This document shows positions 1 to 5,211 of a DNA stretch of 32,500 bases, piece by piece (the first letter of the stretch is position 1; each line of letters opens with the position of its first letter). Below the pieces are notes generated by a model. The model saw nothing but the letters and a program-made list of their open reading frames with translations. It was not told the DNA's origin and made no database searches. The stretch comes from a virus: the IMG/VR virus record IMGVR_UViG_3300045107_000453, positions 1-32,500 of that record, one strand, 5' to 3'. Made by a program: the position numbers and the translations under genes.

Positions 1-95
1 GCTTCGGCTGCGACCGGACCACCGCCTGGCGGCGGTGGCAGCGGGCGTTGCATTTGGTGGCCGATCACCTCAACGGCGTCGCCTTGACGGCGTAG
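1..95 (+). CDS. C-terminal end of a DUF6362-like phage HTH protein (5' end outside window)
   Basis: The reading frame beginning at base 3 is open from the window edge to TAG at 93-95. It ends FGCDRTTAWRRWQRALHLVA followed by DHLNGVALTA. The R-T-x-W-R-R-W pattern followed by a helix and a terminal LNG resembles the recognition-helix end of DUF6362-type phage proteins, small HTH proteins found near phage early or regulatory genes. Only about 30 residues are visible, so this is a family resemblance from memory rather than a domain match. The other two plus-strand frames give low-complexity translations here. It would be the last gene of an upstream phage block, since a terminator hairpin follows before the methyltransferase genes. 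Confidence 0.5.
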   Translation, partial: FGCDRTTAWRRWQRALHLVADHLNGVALTA

Positions 96-323
96 TGTTT
101 TGGCGTGATTTGGCGGGTGGGATCGTGCATCCGCGTGCGTCTGCGGCGTGATGCGGCTTTCGCCACTGCAACAGATCCGCCCGTTTGGGGGTAGCATTTC
201 GGCTAAGGTCTGGACAGCGGTGACGGTCGAGGAAGCCGCCCGGGCATCGACGGGTCCTTCCTGGCCAATAGCCCATGCGGGGGGCGCGAGCGCGACGCTT
301 TTTTAGCATCAGGGCGCGAACAA

Positions 324-359
324 GGTTACCAGTCGGCCAGGTTACCGGCTCCGGTTACC
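324..359 (+). repeat. Three direct GGTTACC heptamers
   Basis: GGTTACC occurs at 324-330, 340-346 and 353-359, with start-to-start spacings of 16 and 13 bases. A further related pair, ACCACCCCAG and ACCACCCCAC, follows at about 357-386. The heptamer is not palindromic. Clustered short direct repeats just upstream of a terminator and a phage operon could be iterated sites for a phage regulator, but no binding protein can be named. Confidence 0.5.
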
Positions 360-403
360 ACCCCAGGCGCAGTGACCACCCCACCAGAATCTTCATTCAA
401 CCG

Positions 404-440
404 ACCCGCCCGGCGGCAACGCTCGGCGGGTTTTGCTTTT
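404..440 (+). terminator. Rho-independent terminator-like hairpin before the methyltransferase operon
   Basis: ACCCGCC at 404-410 pairs with GGCGGGT at 425-431 around a 14-base loop, followed by a T-rich run (TTTGCTTTT, to 440). It lies downstream of the DUF6362-like gene. It also falls inside the extended open frame that begins at GTG 372, which argues that translation of the methyltransferase starts after it. Confidence 0.6.
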
Positions 441-452
441 GGGATTCCCACT

Positions 453-1883
453 TTGAACACGCTCAACGTCGAGTACCGCAAGGTCGAGGCGCTGATTCCC
501 TATGCCCGCAATCCGCGCACGCACGCCGAGAGCCAGATCGCCAAGATCGCGGCCAGCATCGTCGAGTACGGCTGGACGAACCCGATCCTGGTCGACGGCG
601 ACAACGGCATCATCGCCGGGCACGGGCGTCTTGCTGCTGCGCGCAAGCTCGGACTGGCCGAAGTGCCGGTGATCGAACTTGGCCATCTCACGCCAGCGCA
701 GAAGCGCGCCTACGTCATTGCCGACAACCGGCTGGCGCTCGATGCGGGCTGGGACGAAGAGATGCTGGCCTTGGAGCTGGCCGAGTTGTCCGACGCGGGA
801 TACGACCTCGCCATGACCGGCTTCGAGGATGCCGAGATCGAGGCACTGCTCACCGGTGCGGTGGCCGTCGCAGAGGATGAATCAGAGCCCCAAGTCGACG
901 AGCCTGATGCGGCTGACGACGTGCCGGAAGCGCCCGTCGTGGCGGTGTCCCGCCCCGGCGATGTCTGGGCGATTGGCCCGCACCGCCTGATCTGCGGCGA
1001 TGCCACCGACCGGAACGTGGTCGCCGCGCTGATGGATGGCGAACAAGCCAGCCTGTGCTTTACCTCGCCGCCCTACGGCAACCAGCGCGACTACACCTCG
1101 GGCGGCATCACCGATTGGGATGCCCTGATGCGTGGCGTGTTCGCGCACCTACCGATGGCACCCGACGGCCAGGTGCTGGTCAACCTTGGCCTGATCCACC
1201 GCGACAACGAGGTGATCCCGTATTGGGACGGTTGGCTGCCCTGGATGCGCCAGCAGGGCTGGCGACGCTTTGCGTGGTACGTCTGGGATCAGGGGCCGGG
1301 GATGCCCGGTGACTGGGCAGGCCGACTGGCGCCTGCCTTCGAGTTCGTCTTCCACTTCAACCGGGAGAGCCGCAAGCCGAACAAGATCGTGCCGTGCAAG
1401 CACGCCGGACAGGAATCCCACCTGCGTGCCGACGGATCAAGCACCGCGATGCGCGGCAAGGACGGCACCGTGGGCGGCTGGACGCACAAGGGGCTGCCCA
1501 CGCAGGACACCCGCATCCCCGACTCGGTGATCCGAGTGATGCGCCACAAGGGCAAGATCGGTCAGGACATCGACCACCCGGCCGTGTTCCCGGTGGCGCT
1601 GCCAGAGTTCGTCATCGAGGCCTACACCGACGCGGGCGACATCGTGTTTGAACCTTTCGGCGGCAGCGGCACCACGATGCTGGCCGCCGAGCGCACCGGT
1701 CGGATCTGCCGCAGCGTGGAGATCGCGCCGGAGTACGTGGACGTGGCCATCAAGCGCTTCCAGCAGAACCACCCCGGCGTACCGGTCACCTTGATCGAGA
1801 ACGGTGGTATCGCGTCGGGTCAGTCCTTCGGGCAGGTTGCCGCTGAGCGCGCCGCCGACCTCGATGCCGAGGCGGTGGCATGA
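453..1883 (+). CDS. ParB-domain / beta-class DNA methyltransferase fusion, SPPY type
   Basis: The protein is 476 aa from TTG 453. The N-terminal ~135 residues form a ParB/sulfiredoxin-like nuclease domain, with YARNPRTHAE near residue 17 and the GHGRLAAARKLGL stretch near 56-68. An acidic linker and a RPGDVWAIGPHRLICGDAT stretch lead into a methyltransferase domain. Motif IV (TSPPYG, 204-209) precedes the SAM-binding motif I (FGGSGTT, 402-408), which is the beta-class order. SPPY is typical of N4-cytosine enzymes, though some N6-adenine enzymes also have it. The same frame opens at GTG 372, but that start would place the terminator hairpin inside the gene, so TTG 453 (GGGA 9 bases upstream) is preferred. 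The stop overlaps the next gene (ATGA). Likely role: phage DNA modification, possibly to evade host restriction. Confidence 0.88.
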   Translation: MNTLNVEYRKVEALIPYARNPRTHAESQIAKIAASIVEYGWTNPILVDGDNGIIAGHGRLAAARKLGLAEVPVIELGHLTPAQKRAYVIADNRLALDAGWDEEMLALELAELSDAGYDLAMTGFEDAEIEALLTGAVAVAEDESEPQVDEPDAADDVPEAPVVAVSRPGDVWAIGPHRLICGDATDRNVVAALMDGEQASLCFTSPPYGNQRDYTSGGITDWDALMRGVFAHLPMAPDGQVLVNLGLIHRDNEVIPYWDGWLPWMRQQGWRRFAWYVWDQGPGMPGDWAGRLAPAFEFVFHFNRESRKPNKIVPCKHAGQESHLRADGSSTAMRGKDGTVGGWTHKGLPTQDTRIPDSVIRVMRHKGKIGQDIDHPAVFPVALPEFVIEAYTDAGDIVFEPFGGSGTTMLAAERTGRICRSVEIAPEYVDVAIKRFQQNHPGVPVTLIENGGIASGQSFGQVAAERAADLDAEAVA

Positions 1884-3142
1884 ACTGGCTGGCCGACAAG
1901 ATCGAGCAGTGGCCGACCGCCAAGCTGCTGCCCTACGCCCGCAACGCGCGCACCCATTCCGAGGAGCAGGTGGCGCAGATCGCTGCCAGCATCGCCGAGT
2001 TCGGCTTCACCAATCCGATTTTGGCAGGCAGCGACGGCGTCATCGTCGCTGGCCACGGTCGTCTCGCCGCCGCCCAGAAGCTGGGTCTGGAACGGGTACC
2101 GGTGGTCGTGCTCGATCACCTGACGTCGACCCAGCGCCGTGCCCTGGTGATCGCCGACAACCGCATCGCCGAGAACGCAGGCTGGGACGAGGCGATGCTG
2201 CGAATCGAACTCGAAGCCTTACAACTCGAAGGCTTCGACCTGGACCTCACCGGCTTCGATGCCGACGCGTTGGCCGAACTGATCGCGGGCGACGAGCCGG
2301 ACAACGAGGGGCAGACCGATGAGGATGCGGTGCCCGAAGTCGGCGAGACGCCCACCTCGCGTCCGGGCGATGTCTGGATCATGGGCCCGCACCGGCTGCT
2401 GTGCGGCGATGCGACCGTGGCCGAGAGCTACGAGCGCCTGATGCAAGGCGCGGTCGCGGACATGGTCTTCACCGACCCGCCGTACAACGTGAACTACGGG
2501 AGCAGCGCCAAAGACAAGCTGCGCGGCAAGGATCGCGCGATCCTCAACGACAACCTGGGCGACGGCTTCTACGACTTCCTGCTGGCGGCCCTCACACCGA
2601 CCATTGCCCACTGCCGGGGGGCGATCTACGTGGCGATGTCCTCCAGCGAGCTCGACGTGCTGCAGGCCGCCTTCCGCGCTGCGGGCGGCCACTGGTCGAC
2701 CTTCATCATCTGGGCCAAAAACACCTTCACGCTCGGCCGCGCCGACTACCAGCGCCAGTACGAACCGATTCTGTACGGATGGCCCGAGGGGGCGCAGCGC
2801 CACTGGTGTGGTGACCGCGACCAGGGGGATGTCTGGAGCATCAAGAAGCCGCAGAAGAACGACCTGCACCCGACCATGAAGCCTGTAGAGCTGGTCGAGC
2901 GCGCGATCCGCAATTCGAGCCGACCCGGCAACGTGGTGCTCGACCCCTTCGGCGGTTCCGGCACGACGCTGATCGCCGCCGAGAAGTCAGGGCGGATGGC
3001 GCGGCTAATCGAACTCGATCCGAAGTACGTGGATGTAATCGTGCGTCGGTGGGAAGAGTTCACCGGGAAGCAGGCTACCCGCGAGGCGGATGGCGCGGTG
3101 CTTGATCAGGCGGCCAGCGATTCCTCGACGATCTCGCAGTGA
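1880..3142 (+). CDS. ParB-domain / N6-adenine-type DNA methyltransferase fusion, DPPY type
   Basis: This 420-aa protein is a paralogue of its upstream neighbour, with the same architecture. The ParB-like N-terminus has YARNARTHSEEQ at 19-30 and GHGRLAAAQKLGL at 58-70. It is followed by an acidic linker and a beta-class methyltransferase with motif IV DPPYNV at 199-204 and motif I FGGSGTT at 357-363. DPPY is the usual catalytic motif of N6-adenine methyltransferases. ATG 1880 overlaps the upstream stop by four bases, so translation is probably coupled. The ParB-like part may contribute DNA binding or nuclease activity, but its function in these fusions is not known to me. The gene ends close to the end of the converging minus-strand gene at 3106, overlapping it by 37 bases. 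Confidence 0.9.
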   Translation: MNWLADKIEQWPTAKLLPYARNARTHSEEQVAQIAASIAEFGFTNPILAGSDGVIVAGHGRLAAAQKLGLERVPVVVLDHLTSTQRRALVIADNRIAENAGWDEAMLRIELEALQLEGFDLDLTGFDADALAELIAGDEPDNEGQTDEDAVPEVGETPTSRPGDVWIMGPHRLLCGDATVAESYERLMQGAVADMVFTDPPYNVNYGSSAKDKLRGKDRAILNDNLGDGFYDFLLAALTPTIAHCRGAIYVAMSSSELDVLQAAFRAAGGHWSTFIIWAKNTFTLGRADYQRQYEPILYGWPEGAQRHWCGDRDQGDVWSIKKPQKNDLHPTMKPVELVERAIRNSSRPGNVVLDPFGGSGTTLIAAEKSGRMARLIELDPKYVDVIVRRWEEFTGKQATREADGAVLDQAASDSSTISQ

Positions 3143-3474
3143 ATCACGAAGCCCGTCAGGTAAGGCAGGCCGCGCGGGATGCCGTATTGCTTGCTGGTTT
3201 GGCGGCCAATCGTCCAGCTCATCCAACGCTGGGTGGCGGCGTGGATTGCGTCCGCCAGGGCCTTGCCCTCGACAAGCCCGTTCTGGACGTCGTCGGCAAA
3301 GTGGCGTCCGTGACGGCTGTCGAGGAAGACCCTGACCGATTCGAGGGGCTGGCAGGTGGCGTCGGAGATCGCGGTCATCGCGGTGGGCCAGGCGGCTTCG
3401 GCATCGTTGTTCATCGTGCCCCAAAAGCCCCAGGCTTCGTTCTGGGTGGCGGGGATGGTTTGCTTCGTGGTCAT
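3106..3474 (-). CDS. Conserved small phage/prophage protein of unknown function
   Basis: The protein is 122 aa, beginning MTTKQTIPATQ. ATG 3474 is preferred over longer upstream starts because AAGGAG lies 6 bases before it. No catalytic motif is recognised. The protein is soluble and mixed alpha/beta in appearance, with an aromatic N-terminal stretch (EAWGFWGTMNND) and a charged middle. It is the last of three small minus-strand genes that share one leader repeat, which suggests common regulation with the DUF3489 and DUF6900 genes. Its 3' end overlaps the convergent methyltransferase gene by 37 bases. It resembles hypothetical proteins seen beside DUF3489 genes in proteobacterial mobile elements, but I cannot assign a function. 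Confidence 0.75.
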   Translation of the reverse strand: MTTKQTIPATQNEAWGFWGTMNNDAEAAWPTAMTAISDATCQPLESVRVFLDSRHGRHFADDVQNGLVEGKALADAIHAATQRWMSWTIGRQTSKQYGIPRGLPYLTGFVIHCEIVEESLAA

Positions 3475-3507
3475 CTTCGTCTCCTTGGTTGATCGCTGCG
3501 ACACCCG

Positions 3508-3540
3508 TATGAACGCGCTGTTCGATTGAGAAGCCAAGCG
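3508..3540 (-). repeat. Leader repeat copy A
   Basis: First of three copies of a motif that reads, on the plus strand, ATGAACGCGCTGTTC, about seven variable bases, then GAAGCCAAGC. In this copy ATGAACGCGCTGTTC occupies 3509-3523, 34 bases from the start codon at 3474. The AAGGAG ribosome binding site of the gene lies between repeat and start. Copies B and C sit 35 bases from their own start codons, so the repeat keeps a fixed position relative to translation. Confidence 0.85.
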
Positions 3541-3593
3541 CTTTTTGAATCTTATTTCGGGGGCGGCGGCAGGTTTCGCTGCCCCGTTGTTGA

Positions 3594-4247
3594 TCACGCA
3601 ACTCGGTAGATGCGCTCGCCGCCCTCGGGCTTTTCCGAGGTGATGGTGAGTCCGAGTTTTTTCTTGAACGCCCCGGCAAAGGTGCCGCGCACGGTGTGCG
3701 CCTGCCAGCCGGTGACCTCACAGATCTGGTTGATGGTGGCCCCCTCCGGGCGCTGCAGCATCTGGATCACCGTGGCCTGCTTGCTGTTCTGCCGGGTGCT
3801 GCGCACCCTCTCGGCTTCGCCTCGCGAAACATCGCTGCGCTCGTTTGGCCGCAAGCTCGAAACTTCGCTGCGCTCGTTTTCGCGGGTGCGGGGCTTAACC
3901 CACGTTGCTTCGGCGGCGGTAACAAAGGCCTCCAGTTCAGCATCGCTCGCGGCGGCTTGCGCGCCTTCAGCGTTGGCGATGATCTCGTCGAGATGGGCTT
4001 CGAATTGATCGATGCCCGTCTTGTTCACGCCGGGGCGCGGCATTCCCAGGGCATCGTAGCCCTCGGCGGCGACGAACCAGTCGGTGCCGTCGGTGGTGAT
4101 CAGGGCACGGTTGAACATCCCGTCGAGCACCTTCTTGCGCGCGCCGCCTTTGATGTGGTCGGGGAACCAGTCGATCTTGCCTGCGCTGGTGTTGATGGCC
4201 TTGGCCAGGATGGCGTGTTGGGCCGGGGTCAGGTTGGTGCTGGTCAT
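3594..4247 (-). CDS. DUF3489 family protein with an in-frame inserted repeat
   Basis: The protein is 217 aa from ATG 4247, which has GAAGGAG just upstream. The N-terminal half (1-115) contains the LTPAQHAILAKA helix and a winged-helix-like region (GGARKKVLDGMFNRALI). The C-terminal ~65 residues (RQNSKQATVIQMLQRPEGAT onward, ending in IYRVA) match the DUF3489 pattern, a small predicted helix-turn-helix domain with GxxxxTVRGTFAGAFKKKLG. Between them, residues ~120-152 form a charged, repetitive linker (NERSEVSSLRP then NERSDVSRGEA) encoded by an imperfect 33-base duplication. Likely role: DNA-binding regulator of the mobile element. This is inferred from the HTH-like fold, with no direct evidence. 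Confidence 0.85.
   Translation of the reverse strand: MTSTNLTPAQHAILAKAINTSAGKIDWFPDHIKGGARKKVLDGMFNRALITTDGTDWFVAAEGYDALGMPRPGVNKTGIDQFEAHLDEIIANAEGAQAAASDAELEAFVTAAEATWVKPRTRENERSEVSSLRPNERSDVSRGEAERVRSTRQNSKQATVIQMLQRPEGATINQICEVTGWQAHTVRGTFAGAFKKKLGLTITSEKPEGGERIYRVA
3825..3879. repeat. Duplicated 22-base unit inside the DUF3489 gene
   Basis: Two 22-base copies with a single mismatch, at 3825-3846 and 3858-3879, are spaced 33 bases apart. On the plus strand each reads CGAAAC, A or T, then TCGCTGCGCTCGTTT. On the minus strand each encodes NERS(E/D)VS, so the repeat preserves the reading frame. The unit looks like a small interspersed element tolerated in a flexible linker. Confidence 0.75.
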
Positions 4248-4282
4248 GGGCTGCTCCTTCGGGGGTGGTGGATGACGATGTG

Positions 4283-4315
4283 ATGAACGCGCTGTTCGGG
4301 ACAGAAGCCAAGCGG
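4283..4315 (-). repeat. Leader repeat copy B
   Basis: Second copy of the motif ATGAACGCGCTGTTC plus GAAGCCAAGC. ATGAACGCGCTGTTC occupies 4283-4297, 35 bases from the DUF3489 start codon at 4247. The right half of this copy also forms one arm of an 8-bp hairpin at 4306-4328. Confidence 0.85.
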
Positions 4316-4328
4316 TTTCTGCTTGGCT
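4306..4328 (-). terminator. Hairpin just downstream of the DUF6900 gene, overlapping leader repeat B
   Basis: AGCCAAGC (4306-4313) and GCTTGGCT (4321-4328) form a perfect 8-bp stem with a 7-base loop. On the minus strand it begins 15 bases after the DUF6900 stop codon at 4343, so it could terminate or attenuate transcription between the DUF6900 and DUF3489 genes. The following T-run is weak, so regulatory RNA structure is as likely as a true terminator. Confidence 0.4.
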
Positions 4329-4342
4329 ACGCGGCTTTCCGA

Positions 4343-4549
4343 TCAGTCCTTGGCGATTTCCGCTTCCGATACCTTTGGGATCGATGCGCCGAGTTCGACG
4401 CCCGCCTTGAAGGCCGCTTCCAACGCGTCGCGGATGTTCCACACCGCCGTGTCGTGGAAGTCGAGCCTGTCCGAGTGACGGGTTTCCAGGGTCTCTATGC
4501 CCAGATGCTTTTGGGCGATCAGGGTGAGGAGGGTGTCGATCTGGCTCAT
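4343..4549 (-). CDS. DUF6900-like small protein
   Basis: The protein is 68 aa, reading MSQIDTLLTLIAQKHLGIET followed by LETRHSDRLDFHDTAVWNI and a helical C-terminus. The HLGIETLETR...SD.LDFHD.AVW..RDAL pattern is what I recall for DUF6900, a short single-domain family of unknown function found in plasmids and prophages. ATG 4549 has an AAGGAAAA ribosome binding site 6-7 bases upstream on the minus strand. It is the first of three small minus-strand genes, each with its own leader repeat, and stands head-to-head with the small terminase gene at 4656. Confidence 0.8.
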   Translation of the reverse strand: MSQIDTLLTLIAQKHLGIETLETRHSDRLDFHDTAVWNIRDALEAAFKAGVELGASIPKVSEAEIAKD

Positions 4550-4584
4550 GGCGTTTTCCTTTCGGGGTTGGTTGGCGTGACGTG

Positions 4585-4615
4585 ATGAACGCGCTGTTCC
4601 CGATGGAAGCCAAGC
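4585..4615 (-). repeat. Leader repeat copy C
   Basis: Third copy of the motif: ATGAACGCGCTGTTC at 4585-4599, then GAAGCCAAGC at 4606-4615. It lies 35 bases upstream of the DUF6900 start codon at 4549. Copies B and C also share the CCCCGAA(A)GGA segment containing the ribosome binding site, so the similarity extends through the whole leader. Confidence 0.85.
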
Positions 4616-4655
4616 TCAATCTGCGGACATGACGAACAAATGATTGAAGGTGACG

Positions 4656-5201
4656 ATGGGACTTTCCATTCGCGCCTACGCGCGCCACCGGGGCGTGTCG
4701 CACGTGGCCGTGAAAAAGGCCATCGACACCGGGCGGATCACACCGCTGCCGGATGGCACGATTGATCCGGATACCGCCGACGCGCAGTGGGCACAAAACA
4801 CATTGCAACCCCGCAAGGCGGCAACGCAGGAGAAGGTCAGCCCAGCAAAGGCGCGCGTACTGCCCGAGCGTGAGGTGTCCGAACCCGGCACCCCACCGTT
4901 GTCGGCGGGCGGGACATCGCTGCTACAGGCACGCACCGTCAACGAAGTGCTCAAAGCCCAGCTCAACAAGGTGGAGCTGGCGCAGCGCAAGAAGGAGCTG
5001 GTGGATCGGGCGCAGGCCGTGGCCCACGTGTTCAAGCTCGCGCGCATCGAGCGCGACGCGTGGTTGAACTGGCCCGCACGTATCTCCGGGCAGATGGCCG
5101 CCACGCTCGGTGTCGATGCGCACCAGATGCACGTGGCGCTCGAATCCGCTGTGCGCGAGCACCTGATCGAGCTGGGCGAGCTGCGCCCCAGAGTCGATTG
5201 A
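4656..5201 (+). CDS. Phage terminase small subunit (Nu1-like)
   Basis: The protein is 181 aa from ATG 4656. GAAGG lies five bases before it; TTG 4644 and GTG 4650 are possible but less likely starts. The N-terminal ~45 residues (SIRAYARHRGVSHVAVKKAI then DTGRI...DPDTADAQW) form a MerR/Nu1-like winged helix used to bind phage DNA at the packaging site. A disordered linker and a helical C-terminus (LLQARTVNEVLKAQLNKVEL onward) would oligomerise and contact the large subunit, as in lambda Nu1 (181 aa, the same length). It sits 10 bases upstream of a GpA-type large terminase. Head-to-head with the DUF6900 gene, it appears to begin the late operon. Confidence 0.85.
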   Translation: MGLSIRAYARHRGVSHVAVKKAIDTGRITPLPDGTIDPDTADAQWAQNTLQPRKAATQEKVSPAKARVLPEREVSEPGTPPLSAGGTSLLQARTVNEVLKAQLNKVELAQRKKELVDRAQAVAHVFKLARIERDAWLNWPARISGQMAATLGVDAHQMHVALESAVREHLIELGELRPRVD

Positions 5202-5211
5202 CTGGGGATGG

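Larger units (their letters stand above)
96..452 (+). other. Noncoding spacer with GGTTACC repeats and a terminator
   Basis: About 357 bases lie between the DUF6362-like stop and the likely methyltransferase start. No convincing gene is seen on either strand: the open frames here are Arg/Pro-rich and lack a ribosome binding site. Two structures stand out and are listed separately: three GGTTACC heptamers at 324-359 and a terminator-like hairpin at 404-440. The location between two plus-strand phage genes suggests a transcription-control region. Confidence 0.5.

Noticed and set aside
70-309. Minus-strand Arg-rich open frame in the noncoding left spacer
   Set aside because: The translation is Arg/Pro/Cys-rich with no domain pattern, lacks a convincing ribosome binding site, and overlaps the end of the DUF6362-like gene.
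324-386. Replication origin iterons
   Set aside because: Three heptamers were considered as iterons, but there is no adjacent replication initiator and no AT-rich unwinding region, so only a regulatory repeat is reported.
3825-3879. Possible CRISPR-like repeat pair
   Set aside because: There are only two 22-base copies 33 bases apart, inside a coding frame that they preserve. There is no array and there are no cas genes.
3594-4808. Single 404-codon minus-strand protein covering the DUF3489 and DUF6900 region
   Set aside because: The frame is open, but only its last 217 codons look like a gene. The upstream part is antisense or out of frame to the DUF6900 gene, and there is a strong ribosome binding site at 4247.
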